Assembly: GCA_016713365.1 (NCBI GenBank)
Contig: JADJPG010000012.1
Location: forward strand, 1-64,000
Origin: Verrucomicrobiota bacterium
GTDB taxonomy: Bacteria > Verrucomicrobiota > Verrucomicrobiia > Limisphaerales > JADJPG01
DNA: 64,000 nt
Direction: 5' to 3'
Part shown: piece after piece, positions 52,583 through 61,149 of the stretch
How positions within the stretch are numbered: the first letter of the stretch is position 1
Layout of the letters: each line of letters begins with the position of its first letter
Notes under the pieces: generated by a model
Seen by the model: only the letters and a program-made list of their open reading frames with translations
Told to the model about the DNA's origin: nothing
The model's database searches: none
Position numbers and translations under genes: made by a program

Positions 52583-54811
52583 GTGAACGAAGCCCTCACC
52601 CACACCGATCCGTCACCCGGTGACGCCATCGAGCTCTTCAACTCAAGCGCCAGCGCCGCGAACATCGGCGGCTGGTTCCTCACCGACGCCTTCGGAACAC
52701 CCAACAAGTTCCGCATCCCGGACGGCACCAGCATTCCAGCCGGCGGTTATATTGTGTTCTACCAAAGCAACAGCTTCGGTCTCGGAACCAATGGATTCGC
52801 CCTGAGCTCCAAAGGCGACGATCTTCACCTCTTCTCCGCCGACGCTTCAGGCAATCTCACCGGCTGGACCCACGGCTTCAGCTTCGGCCCGCAGGCCAAC
52901 GGCGTCAGCTTCGGGCGCCATGTGGACAGCACGGGCGACGATCATTTCGTCGCTCAATCCGCCGTCACCCTCGGCACGGCCAACGCCGGTCCAGTCGTAA
53001 CGGTCGCCATCTCGGAAATCAACTACCATCCGCCGGACATCCAGGGCTTGCGCGAAAACTTCGACAACAACACCGACGAGTACATCGAGCTCCACAATAC
53101 CGGCGCACAGGCCGCTCCGCTCTACGACCCCGCCAATCCCGTCAATACCTGGAAACTGCGCGACGCCGTGAGCTACACCTTCCCGCCCGGCGTCGTCATT
53201 CCGGCCGGCGGCTTTGTGCTCGTCGTCGGATTTAATCCGTCAGATGCCGCGACCCTGGCCGCCTTCCGCCTCGTGAACGGCGTACCGGAATCCACGCCGA
53301 TTTACGGTCCGTGGTCCGGCCAGTTGGATAACTCCGCCAACAACGTCGAACTCGTCCGCCCCGACCTCCCGGATGCTCCGGGCACCCCCACCGCCGGCTT
53401 CGTCTCGTTCATCATGGTGGACAAGATCGACTACAAGGATGCCCTCCCGTGGCCCGTCGGGCTGCCGGACGGTCTCGGCGCCGTCATCGGCCGCGTGGAC
53501 GTTCGCGCATTCGGAAATGATCCGGCGAATTGGCGCGCCGCACCCAAGACCCCGGGAGCCCCGCTCCCGACCGGGGGCGTCGCACCCGTCATCACCGTCC
53601 AGCCCGCGAGCGTCGTGGGTGTCGAAGGCACCACCGTAAGCCTGACCCTCGTCGCCAGCGGCGAAGGACTCGGCTACATCTGGACCCAGAACGGTCGCCC
53701 CGTTTCCGATGCCCCATCCAGCCCGACGCTGACCTTCACCAGCCTGCGCGATTCCCAACTCGGCACCTACGCGTGCTACGTCTTCAACTCCTCCGGAGCC
53801 GCTGTCAGCAGCAACGCAACGGTTGGCATCCGCTACCTTCCCCGCATCACGCTGCAGCCGGTTAGCCGCGCCGTTTACATCAAGCCCGATACGAAGGCGG
53901 CGAACCTGCCGAATGGCACCAACGTCACCTTCACCGTGGGGGCAAGCACCTTCGAGCCGCCACTCAACTACCAATGGCGATTCAACGGCGTCGATATTCC
54001 CGGCGCCACCACCACCTCGCTGCTGGTTACAAATGTCGCCCTCGAAAACGAAGGTGACTACGACTGCGTGGTTACCGACGGCGTCGGTTCGGTAAACACG
54101 ACCCCGGCCCGCCTGGCTCCGTGGGTTTCCCCCGCCATCGTGCAGAGACCATCTGACATGACAGTCGCCGCCGGCAGCGACTTCTCGCTCAGCGTCGAAG
54201 TCACGGGCAACCCAATGCCCTTCGCCTACAGCTGGCGCCGCAACCTCGGCTCCATCGTCGTGAATACAAACAGCGGTCCCTACAAGACCAACTTTGTGAC
54301 GCTGAACACCGAGACTGCTCTCCTGCGCCTGACGAACGGCATGCAATCCTCGAACTTCGTCATGCGAATCGTAGTTTACAACGACGCCAACAAAGCGCCG
54401 GGTGCCACCGCGACGTTCAATGTCACCGTCCTGGAAGACACCGATCGCGACGGCATCCCGGACAGCGTTGAGAACGCTCTGGGCCTCGACACCAACAACG
54501 TCGCCGACGCGGCGGGCGATCTCGACCTCGACGGCATGAGCAACCGTGCCGAATACATCGCCGGCACCGACCCGGCCAACAACCAGAGCTATCTCAAGAT
54601 CGAACAAAGTGTCACCCCCGGTTCGTCCAGCGTGCAGTTTGGCGGCATCTCGAACCGAACCTACACCGTGCAGTTCACGGATAGTCTGAACGCGAACACC
54701 TGGAGCTCGCTGGCGGATCTCTCCGCCCGCAGCACCAACTTCACGCAGCAGCTCGCCGATCCATCCTGGACGACCAACCGCTTCTACCGCGTCGTCACGC
54801 CGCGGCAGTAG
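52583..54811 (+). CDS. Giant protein D, C-terminal segment
   Basis: 742 residues from GTG 52583; the homologous frame begins at about 52499. Two LTDs (NEALTHTDPSPGDAIELFNS, ANIGGWFLTDAFGTPNKFRI; VAISEINYHPPDIQGLRENF), Ig-like domains (YIWTQNGRPVSDAPSSPTL; NYQWRFNGVDIPGATTTSL) with the YIKPDTKAANLPNGTNVTF link, SWRRNLGS, the DTDRDGIPDSVENALGLDTN repeats and the shared tail. Confidence 0.82.
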   Translation: MNEALTHTDPSPGDAIELFNSSASAANIGGWFLTDAFGTPNKFRIPDGTSIPAGGYIVFYQSNSFGLGTNGFALSSKGDDLHLFSADASGNLTGWTHGFSFGPQANGVSFGRHVDSTGDDHFVAQSAVTLGTANAGPVVTVAISEINYHPPDIQGLRENFDNNTDEYIELHNTGAQAAPLYDPANPVNTWKLRDAVSYTFPPGVVIPAGGFVLVVGFNPSDAATLAAFRLVNGVPESTPIYGPWSGQLDNSANNVELVRPDLPDAPGTPTAGFVSFIMVDKIDYKDALPWPVGLPDGLGAVIGRVDVRAFGNDPANWRAAPKTPGAPLPTGGVAPVITVQPASVVGVEGTTVSLTLVASGEGLGYIWTQNGRPVSDAPSSPTLTFTSLRDSQLGTYACYVFNSSGAAVSSNATVGIRYLPRITLQPVSRAVYIKPDTKAANLPNGTNVTFTVGASTFEPPLNYQWRFNGVDIPGATTTSLLVTNVALENEGDYDCVVTDGVGSVNTTPARLAPWVSPAIVQRPSDMTVAAGSDFSLSVEVTGNPMPFAYSWRRNLGSIVVNTNSGPYKTNFVTLNTETALLRLTNGMQSSNFVMRIVVYNDANKAPGATATFNVTVLEDTDRDGIPDSVENALGLDTNNVADAAGDLDLDGMSNRAEYIAGTDPANNQSYLKIEQSVTPGSSSVQFGGISNRTYTVQFTDSLNANTWSSLADLSARSTNFTQQLADPSWTTNRFYRVVTPRQ
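54135..54621 (+). repeat. D copy of near-identical 487-bp C/D repeat
   Basis: Ungapped match to 48411-48897, encoding the SWRRNLGS domain and the calcium-binding repeats. Two near-identical blocks flank a diverged centre. Confidence 0.8.
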
Positions 54812-54836
54812 GCTCCGCCCTGTCCAATTACATGAT

Positions 54837-54872
54837 ACCGCCGCTGACGAACGTCAGCGGCGGTTCTCTTTT
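54837..54872 (+). terminator. Intrinsic terminator after giant gene D
   Basis: An inverted repeat ACCGCCGCTGACG/CGTCAGCGGCGGT, separated by AA (effective stem of about 11 bp), is followed by TCTCTTTT. Confidence 0.85.
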
Positions 54873-54906
54873 GGCGATGAGTCTCGCCAAACGAAGCACT
54901 CGAGGC

Positions 54907-56340
54907 TCAGGTCAGGATCGGTTGAATCACATGCCCATGCACATCGGTCAGCCGGCGGTTGATGCCGTTGTGATAGAACGTCAGCTTCTCGTGATCGATC
55001 CCCAGCAGATGCAGGATCGTGGCGTGGAAATCCGGGATCGTGACCTTGTTCTCCGCCACGAAATATCCAACCTCATCGCTCGCGCCATAATGAAAGCCCT
55101 TCTTCACCCCCGCCCCGGCGAGGAAGCAGGTGAACGCCGTCGGATGATGATCGCGCCCCGGTGAATTGATGCCCTGCGTCGACGGGCTGCGCCCAAACTC
55201 CGTCGCCCACACGAACAACGTGTCCTCAAACATTCCGCGCTGTTTCAGATCGTGAATGAGCGCCGCCACCGGCTTGTCCATCGTCGCGGCCTGCGTGTCG
55301 TGATTCTCCTTCAAGTTCTCGTGGCCGTCCCAGTTGATGCGCGGGCTGCCGAACGCGCCGCCGTTGAAAATCTGGACGAACCGGACCCCGCGTTCGAGAA
55401 GCCGCCGGGCCATCAGGCAATTCCTGGAGAAACCCTTGTTCGATTCCTCATCAATGCCGTAAAGCCGCTTCGTCGCCTCGGATTCACCATCCAGATTCGT
55501 TGCCTCCGGAATGCTCGATTGCATCCGCGCCGCCAGCTCGTAAGAACGCAGACGTGCCGCGAACGCACCGTCGCCCGGATGCGCCTCGGCGAACTCACGG
55601 TTCATCGACGCCAGCAAATTCATATCGGCCGCACGCGCCTTCGAAGGAATGCGCTCCGGCGTGTGCAGGTCCGCAATGGGCTCGCGCGAGTTCGTGCGGA
55701 ACGGCACGCCCTGGTGATTCGCCGGCAGGAAACCCGACGTCCAATTAATCGAACCGCCCGCGATCAACCCGCGCGGATCAGGCAACACCACGAAGGCCGG
55801 CAGGTTCTCGTTCTCCGTTCCCAGTCCGTAGCTCAACCACGCGCCCATGCTGGGAAAACCGTTCAGCGTGAAGCCGCTGTTCATCTGGAAGGTCGCCGGC
55901 GTGTGATTGTTGCTCTTCGCGTACATCGAGTGGATGAAGCACACGTCATCCACGCAGCCCGCAAGGTGCGGGAGAAGGCTGCTCACCCAGCCTCCGCTCT
56001 GACCGTGTCGCCGGAAGTCATACACGCTTTTCATCACCTTCCCCGGCTGGCCGAAGAAACCGAGATTCTCGCCCTTCCCCTCGAGCGTCTTGCCATGCAT
56101 CCGCTCGAGCTCCGGCTTGTAGTCGAACGTCTCGAGATGACTCACGCCGCCGCAACAAAAGATCTGCACCACCCGCTTCGCCTTCGCCGCGTGATGCGGC
56201 AATCGCGCCGAGGACGCCACACCGGCCCGCGCTTGATCGCGGCTCAACAGCCATGCGAGCGCGACGCCACCCAGCCCGTGCGCCGTGGATGACAGAAAAT
56301 GCCGGCGCGAAAGCACCGGCGGCAAGCCCGGCTGGTTCAT
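54907..56340 (-). CDS. DUF1501 protein (Tat-exported, sulfatase-like fold)
   Basis: A 477-residue DUF1501 protein with an N-terminal Tat-like signal (LSRRHFLSSTAHGLGGVALA). Typical motifs: VVQIFCCGGVSHLETFDYKP, CFIHSMYAKSNNHTPATFQM, ARRLLERGVRFVQIFNGG, WDGHENLKENH, LFVWATEFGRSPSTQG and GRDHHPTAFTCFLAGAGVKK. DUF1501 has an alkaline-phosphatase/sulfatase-like core and is found next to PSCyt1/DUF1549/DUF1553 proteins in Planctomycetes and Verrucomicrobia, exactly as here. The reaction is not known. The start lies only 8 bases from the poly-G tract. Confidence 0.92.
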   Translation of the reverse strand: MNQPGLPPVLSRRHFLSSTAHGLGGVALAWLLSRDQARAGVASSARLPHHAAKAKRVVQIFCCGGVSHLETFDYKPELERMHGKTLEGKGENLGFFGQPGKVMKSVYDFRRHGQSGGWVSSLLPHLAGCVDDVCFIHSMYAKSNNHTPATFQMNSGFTLNGFPSMGAWLSYGLGTENENLPAFVVLPDPRGLIAGGSINWTSGFLPANHQGVPFRTNSREPIADLHTPERIPSKARAADMNLLASMNREFAEAHPGDGAFAARLRSYELAARMQSSIPEATNLDGESEATKRLYGIDEESNKGFSRNCLMARRLLERGVRFVQIFNGGAFGSPRINWDGHENLKENHDTQAATMDKPVAALIHDLKQRGMFEDTLFVWATEFGRSPSTQGINSPGRDHHPTAFTCFLAGAGVKKGFHYGASDEVGYFVAENKVTIPDFHATILHLLGIDHEKLTFYHNGINRRLTDVHGHVIQPILT

Positions 56341-56348
56341 GGATTCAC

Positions 56349-56441
56349 GGGGCGGGGGGTGGGGGGGGGGGGGGGGGGGCGGGGGGGGCGAGGGGGGTGG
56401 GGGGGGGGGGGGGGGGGGGGGGCCGGGGGGGGGGGGGGGGG
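56349..56441. other. Poly-G tract, probable sequencing/assembly artefact
   Basis: 93 bases of which 85 are G, with runs of up to 24. It replaces the expected stop codon and 3' end of the DUF1553 gene and abuts the DUF1501 start. On the minus strand it would encode a meaningless Pro run. This looks like a dark-cycle or failed-gap artefact and not biology. Confidence 0.85.
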
Positions 56442-58415
56442 CTGACTATAAATAAACTCCGTCGAGTTCAACAACGCCCAGCACACATTCTCAAGCCCAC
56501 GCTCCTTCGCCGCCGCGACAGCCCGGCGCGCCTCGGCTTTCGTCGGCGCCCGCCCCAGCGCCAGCCGGTAGGCAGTATGAATCGACTTGGAGAGATCGTT
56601 CCGCGATTCCTTCAGAGCCCGCTCCGCCAGATGCGCTGCCTGACGTTGCACAAAGGAATTGTTCATCAGCCCCAGCGCCTGCAACGGAGTCGTCGTCACT
56701 CCACGCCGCGGGGTCTTCACGGAAGGATCCGGACAATCAAACGCATCGAGCAACGGCTCCTTTCCGGAGTTCACGTTCATCCGGTAAATCGTGCGGCGAT
56801 TGAACTCCGGACCGATCTTGTCCGCCGGCACGTAGGCATTCGCAGGAAACTTCAGAACATCGAACGGCCGGTAACTCGGCCCGCCGATGTCGCGATTCAA
56901 CTGTCCGCTCGCCGCCAACATCGCATCGCGCACCGCCTCGGCCTCCAGCCGGCGCGGAGGAAAGCGCCAGAGCAATTGGCTGTCAGCGTCAACTTGCAGC
57001 GCCTTCTCGTGCCCGGCCGAACTCTGTTTGTAAGTCGCCGAGTTCACAATCAGCCGATGCAACGTCTTCACGCTCCAGCCGCTCTCGACAAACTTCGCCG
57101 CGAGCCAGTCGAGCAACTCCGGATGCGTCGGCCGGGCACCGCTCACGCCGAAGTCGTTCGGCGTCGAGACCAGCCCTTGGCCGAAGTGAAATTGCCAGAC
57201 CCGATTCACCATCACGCGCGCCGGCAAAGGATTCCGTGCGTCCGCCAGCCACTCGGCGAACTTCAACCGCCGCTGCGCTTCGGGCGCGTCCGGCGCGAGA
57301 CCGAAATCAAACTCGAGATCCGCCACTGCGGACAATCCCGAGGCCGTCACGACTTCCTCGGGCGACTTCACATCGCCGCGTCGCAGTCGATGGGTCGGCT
57401 TCGGCTGCTCACGCTTGCCGACATACGACACCGGCAACGGCTTCATCGCGTTCAATCGTTCGCGCGCCTGCTTCACCGTCACGCGGGCCGCATCCCACTG
57501 CGCGCGTTGCTCCGCAGTCATGCCGGCGAAAATCTCCTCCTGTGGAATCGACAGCCCGGACGAACGGAACGACGTCGCCACCTCCGCATCCGTCAGTGCG
57601 CGGTCATAGAGCGACGCGCGTTTAATCTCTCCCGTCAGCCAAGGCCGTCCGCCGCCCGTGTGCCGCAGACCGATCAACACCCGGGACTTCGCCGCCTCGA
57701 ACCGCTGCAACTTTCCCGACGGCGTATACGGCGTTCCGTACTGCTCGCCGTTGCGATACACCGCAATGCTGTTGTCCGCCCGATACACAATCGCCATGTG
57801 GACAAACACGCCCGGCCCGGCGGTCTCCTCCGGCGCGCCCAAATCCTTCGTGCGCGCAAACCCGCTGCTGCCCGCCGTCCATTTCCGCGGCTCGCGCTCG
57901 CCGAACACAATCGCGTCGAACACGCTGCCGTCGTCGCTCTCGATCGAAATCGCAGCTCCCCCACCCTGTTTCAAATCTGCGAGCGACACCCACGCTTCCA
58001 GCGTCTTCTCGCGAATCTCCACCGGCAACGGCGCGGACTGGAAGTAAGCACCCTCCTTCGGCAGTTTCAGCCGACCGCCCTCGACGACAGCGCCGCCCTT
58101 CAATTCCCCAGCAGCACTGTGCCGTTTCGCATCGTCGAAGTCCCAGCGCAGGAACGCCCGCGGGCCGGCTTCGTTCGCCAGCGTCGTTCGCTTCGCCGCC
58201 GCGCGCTTCAGCTGTCCGCTTCCAGGCGCGACACGAGATCTTGTGCCTCGGCCATCTCGCGCTTCAATCGTTCGATCGTTTCCTCGCGCGACTTCACCTC
58301 CGACGGACTGGCGATCCCGCGCTCGCCATGCTTCACGCCGTCGAAGACCGACTTGACGCGGAAATATTCCTCCTGCGGAATCGGGTCGAACTTGTGCGAG
58401 TGACAACGTGCGCAA
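56442..58415 (-). CDS. LamG-DUF1553 segment (C-terminal part)
   Basis: The coding-like frame begins at about 58215 (QLKRAAAKRTTLANEAGPRA); earlier residues are out-of-frame. A LamG/concanavalin-like domain (LEAWVSLADLKQGGGAAISI, GVFVHMAIVYRADNSIAVYR, LYDRALTDAEV) precedes DUF1553 (RVMVNRVWQFHFGQGLVSTP, NDFGVSGARPTHPELLDWLA, LHRLIVNSATYKQSS, RFPPRRLEAEAVRDAML and TPLQALGLMNNSFV). The end is hidden by the poly-G tract. Confidence 0.85.
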
Positions 58416-59617
58416 TTCACCGTGAGCCCGAGGAACGTCTGCCCGACCGTGCCAACCAAATCCTCCATCTCCTCCTCGCGCGTGATGGCCCGCTGCGTTT
58501 GGTTCGCCTGCGAATTTCCAGCTTCATCCCACGGACCGCACACCAGCAGGCTCGCACCCACCATCCCGTCGCTCGTCACCGGTTCCAGCACATCACCCGC
58601 GACCTGCTCCTTCATGAAGCGGTCGTACGGCTTGTCGGCGTTGAAACTCCGCACCACGTAATCGCGGTAATGCCACGCGTTATCACGCAGTCGATCGTAT
58701 TCGAAACCCTGGCTTTCCGTGTAGCGCACCGTGTCCAGCCAGTGCCGCGCCCAACGTTCACCGTAATGCGGCGACGCCAGCAAGCGGTCCACCAACTCCT
58801 CGTAAGCCCGCGACGATTTGTTCACCACAAACGCATCGATTTCGTCGGGAGATGGCGGCAAGCCCGTCAGATCAAAACTCAACCGCCGAATCAGCGTCAC
58901 CCGATTCGCCGCGCGCGACATCGCCAGACCGTTGGTGGCTAACCGTGCGGTGATGAAGGCGTCGATGGGGGAAGTAACCAGTGGATCAGTATTCGGTGAG
59001 CCAGTGGCGCGCTTCGCCGGCTTCAGTGCGCTTTCATGCTTCGCTAACTGATTATTGATGACTGATTCACTGACCACTGACGCAGGCACCGGCTGCAACG
59101 ACCAATGCTCGCTTCGCGTCCGCGCGGATTTGCCGTCATCCGGCCACGCGGCGCCCTGATCAATCCACGCACGCAACAGACCGATCTGCGCCGGCGTGAG
59201 GCGGTCGCCCTTCGGCGGCATCACCTTGTCCGGGTCCGTTCCCGCCACCAGTTGAATGAGATGACTCTCCGCGCTCTTGCCCGCGACGAAGGCCGGACCG
59301 GAGTCGCCCCCCTTCAAGGCAGTCGCACGAATGTCCACCCGCCAGCCGCCCTTTTGCTTCTCCGGACCGTGGCAGCTAGCGCAATGCTTCGAGAGCATCG
59401 GCTGAACATCGCGCGCGAAATCCACTGGTACGACCGCAGCGGGAGGCAAGGGCGCGGGCGATGAATTACCAACGGAGGCCTTTTCCGCTGCCACCGACGA
59501 TGCAGTGGCAACCACGCTGAGAACAAAAACGGCGAGCGTGTTCCGGGAAATTAGGAAACGACGACGCGTTGCGGCGAAGGCTGCTTCGGCTCGACCGATG
59601 TTTGCATAGAAATCCAT
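58208..59617 (-). CDS. PSCyt1-DUF1549 segment (N-terminal part)
   Basis: 469 residues from the ATG at 59617; an in-frame ATG at 59692 would add 25 residues before the signal. The signal helix is LISRNTLAVFVLSVVATASS. The heme motif is CASCHG (CxxCH) in MLSKHCASCHGPEKQKGGW, with DKVMPPKGDRLTP supplying the distal Met. DUF1549 follows: SPIDAFITARLATNGL, RRLSFDLTGLPPSPDEIDAF, YGERWARHWLDTVRY and NCARCHSHKFDPIPQEEYF, which holds a second CxxCH. Confidence 0.88.
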   Translation of the reverse strand: MDFYANIGRAEAAFAATRRRFLISRNTLAVFVLSVVATASSVAAEKASVGNSSPAPLPPAAVVPVDFARDVQPMLSKHCASCHGPEKQKGGWRVDIRATALKGGDSGPAFVAGKSAESHLIQLVAGTDPDKVMPPKGDRLTPAQIGLLRAWIDQGAAWPDDGKSARTRSEHWSLQPVPASVVSESVINNQLAKHESALKPAKRATGSPNTDPLVTSPIDAFITARLATNGLAMSRAANRVTLIRRLSFDLTGLPPSPDEIDAFVVNKSSRAYEELVDRLLASPHYGERWARHWLDTVRYTESQGFEYDRLRDNAWHYRDYVVRSFNADKPYDRFMKEQVAGDVLEPVTSDGMVGASLLVCGPWDEAGNSQANQTQRAITREEEMEDLVGTVGQTFLGLTVNCARCHSHKFDPIPQEEYFRVKSVFDGVKHGERGIASPSEVKSREETIERLKREMAEAQDLVSRLEADS

Positions 59618-59784
59618 TGCGATGTGTCGTAGCGGCGAACTGATGGGCTTATTGACGAACAGGATCCTCCAATCGCAGAAAAAATTCACCAACTTCTTTA
59701 CAGCGCGCCCGCCGGACCAACATGGGATACAAACTGATTGCCGAAGCCAAAGGCGTTCGATAGCTTCCGAACCGCTGCCAGAGT

Positions 59785-59861
59785 GCGCGCGTAGCTCAAT
59801 TGGATAGAGCGTCGGCCTCCGAAGCCGAAGGTTGTGGGTTCAACCCCCGCCGCGCGCACCA
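59785..59861 (+). tRNA. tRNA-Arg (anticodon CCG)
   Basis: Complete cloverleaf: acceptor GCGCGCG/CGCGCGC, D arm GCTC...GAGC, anticodon stem TCGGC/GCCGA with loop CTCCGAA (anticodon CCG), T arm GTGGG-TTCAACC-CCCGC, discriminator A and encoded CCA (59859-59861). Confidence 0.96.
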
Positions 59862-59934
59862 TCTAAATTCCAACTCCTGAGTAAAAACGCCGCATACATA
59901 CGATCTGCCTGTACAACTTGACCACTAATCGCAC

Positions 59935-59970
59935 CAAACAAAAACCCCGCCTGACGTTAGCCAAGCGGGG
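59935..59970 (-). terminator. Intrinsic terminator of the VPDSG-type gene
   Basis: Read on the minus strand: stem CCCCGC/GCGGGG with a 14-base loop, then TTTTTGTTT, 18 bp after the stop. Confidence 0.8.
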
Positions 59971-59988
59971 TGTGAATTGTGCGTGAAC

Positions 59989-60597
59989 TTAGATCTTCCG
60001 GCGCAGCAGGCCCAAACCGCCTAAGGCCATACCCAACATCGCGAACGTCATACCGCCATCCGGCACACGCTGGGACTGCTCTGTCCTGACCCCGGTGAAG
60101 ACGAACATGTGATCGTTGAAATCACGGTCGCTGCTGCTGAAAGGCACGATGTCTTCAAAGCCAACCAGTATCCCGTTCGGAATACCATAGGTACCGGCGG
60201 TAAAGATCGACGCCTGCGCGTGTTCCTGCCCGTCCGAGTTCATCGTCGGATCGGAGAACACCGAGTATGAGTAAGGGCTGCTGACGGACGGACCATCGCC
60301 GCCACCCGTGGCAACTCGAAGCTCAAAGACCAAGACGTCTCCGATGTTCGCGTTGCCGAGGAAGAACGAGGTTCCCGGAGCAGTCATGTGATTTTGAAGG
60401 CCGTAGTTGCCTTGGGAGACGTTTTGCACCATCAAGCCGAGGTCACTGCCGTAGCCGGCAGATTGGCCGTAGAAGTAGGCGGTGATGGGGCCGGTGCCCG
60501 TGGCGGTGAACGTCAGGGCTGAGGCCGACGATGCGCCAAGCAGTGCAGCAAAGGCCCCGGCAGCAACCAAGCCCAATCTATTTTTTGTCTTTATCAT
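59989..60597 (-). CDS. VPDSG-type C-terminal sorting protein
   Basis: A 202-residue exported protein from the ATG at 60597, which gives the signal peptide MIKTKNRLGLVAAGAFAALL; the longer in-frame start has a charged, signal-less extension. The mature beta-rich part contains GDVLVFELRVATGGGDGP and a DRDFNDHMFVF stretch that resembles DUF4114-like domains found with PEP-CTERM tails. The C-terminus is VPDGG, a membrane helix (MTFAMLGMALGGLGLL) and RRKI, a variant of VPDSG-CTERM (here Gly replaces Ser). It is probably processed by an exosortase-like enzyme encoded elsewhere. Confidence 0.85.
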   Translation of the reverse strand: MIKTKNRLGLVAAGAFAALLGASSASALTFTATGTGPITAYFYGQSAGYGSDLGLMVQNVSQGNYGLQNHMTAPGTSFFLGNANIGDVLVFELRVATGGGDGPSVSSPYSYSVFSDPTMNSDGQEHAQASIFTAGTYGIPNGILVGFEDIVPFSSSDRDFNDHMFVFTGVRTEQSQRVPDGGMTFAMLGMALGGLGLLRRKI

Positions 60598-60899
60598 GTG
60601 TAGTTCCGATTTTTGTCTTTCGTCGTCCACTCGATAAGCGTCATCCATTTCCAGCAATGTGTGGATTTCCTCAACGTAGCACCGGACGGCCAATGACAGC
60701 GCCGGGAAAGCGTATGCGGAACCACCTCCATTTCCCTCCGTGTTTCCCCGATGACAGAGGCCTGTTTATTCCAGCGGTTATCCTCGCGACGCTCCGATGG
60801 TTCACAGGGGGCTCGCAATCTGCGTCCTTCCACCGGGGATGGATTTTTCAACTCAACCTCGACCAACGCGACCGGGTCGTGCTTACCTGTCACCGCTTT
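60598..60899. other. Divergent intergenic region
   Basis: About 300 bp between the divergent VPDSG-type and NIL genes. It must hold both promoters; no clear box or repeat was identified. Confidence 0.4.
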
Positions 60900-61127
60900 A
60901 TGGCAAAAGAATCCAAACGTTACTGGCTCACCTTCGACGCGAAGACGGTCCGCCGTCCCATCATTCATGAGATGAGCCGCAAGTTCGATCTCGTGTTCGA
61001 CATCCGCAGCGCCAACGTCACGCCCGAGATGGGATTGATGGCTCTCGAATTGACAGGTGAGTCGCAAGACATCGACAACGCCCGCAAGTGGCTCGTCAAA
61101 CAGGGCATTCAGGTGAACCCAATCTGA
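60900..61127 (+). CDS. Stand-alone NIL-domain protein
   Basis: A 75-residue protein from ATG 60900; the open frame extends upstream but has no domain there. The sequence YWLTFDAKTVRRPIIHEMSR, then FDLVFDIRSANVTPEMGLMA, LELTG and ARKWLVKQGIQVNPI matches the NIL domain, an ACT-like fold found at the C-terminus of MetN methionine ABC transporter ATPases and in small ferredoxin fusions. No Cys cluster is present. The aminotransferase follows after 22 bp, so they are co-transcribed. Confidence 0.85.
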   Translation: MAKESKRYWLTFDAKTVRRPIIHEMSRKFDLVFDIRSANVTPEMGLMALELTGESQDIDNARKWLVKQGIQVNPI

Positions 61128-61149
61128 GCCGTCGAATCCTGCCCGGCCC

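Larger units (their letters stand above)
49326..54811 (+). pseudogene. Giant secreted LTD/CotH protein D (two close frameshifts)
   Basis: One protein of about 1828 residues when bridged, collinear with C: signal peptide, SbsA-like Ig domain, LTD, chitobiase C-terminal-like module, CotH-kinase-like domain with WDCDRCMGS, chitobiase C-terminal-like module, three LTDs, Ig-like domains, DTDRDGIPD calcium repeats and the tail NRFYRVVTPRQ. Two single-base slips lie close together: about 52455 (LQIVSDAA appears in the next frame) and about 52492-52498 in a GGGGGG run (then AKASWRSSWKNGTPGAADPG in the third frame). Everything else is intact. A terminator follows 26 bp after the stop. Confidence 0.78.
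56442..59617 (-). pseudogene. PSCyt1-DUF1549-LamG-DUF1553 protein (one frameshift, stop lost in poly-G)
   Basis: One protein of about 1060 residues when bridged: signal peptide, planctomycete-type cytochrome c domain, DUF1549, a LamG-like domain and DUF1553. The frame breaks near 58215, where the first part ends SRLEADS-stop and the second continues in another frame with QLKRAAAKRTTLANE. The C-terminus runs into poly-G after ALLNSTEFIYS, which is the usual end of DUF1553. With the downstream DUF1501 gene it forms the common verrucomicrobial pair, thought to work in periplasmic or surface polymer degradation. Assembly error is the likelier cause of both defects. Confidence 0.8.

Noticed and set aside
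28845..54811. CRISPR array or DNA-level tandem repeats in the giant-gene region
   Set aside because: The recurring motifs are protein-domain repeats with diverged DNA; there are no short identical repeats with spacers.
56349..56441. G-quadruplex or natural G-rich regulatory DNA
   Set aside because: Too long and too pure, replaces an essential stop codon, and encodes a senseless Pro run; artefact is the simpler reading.
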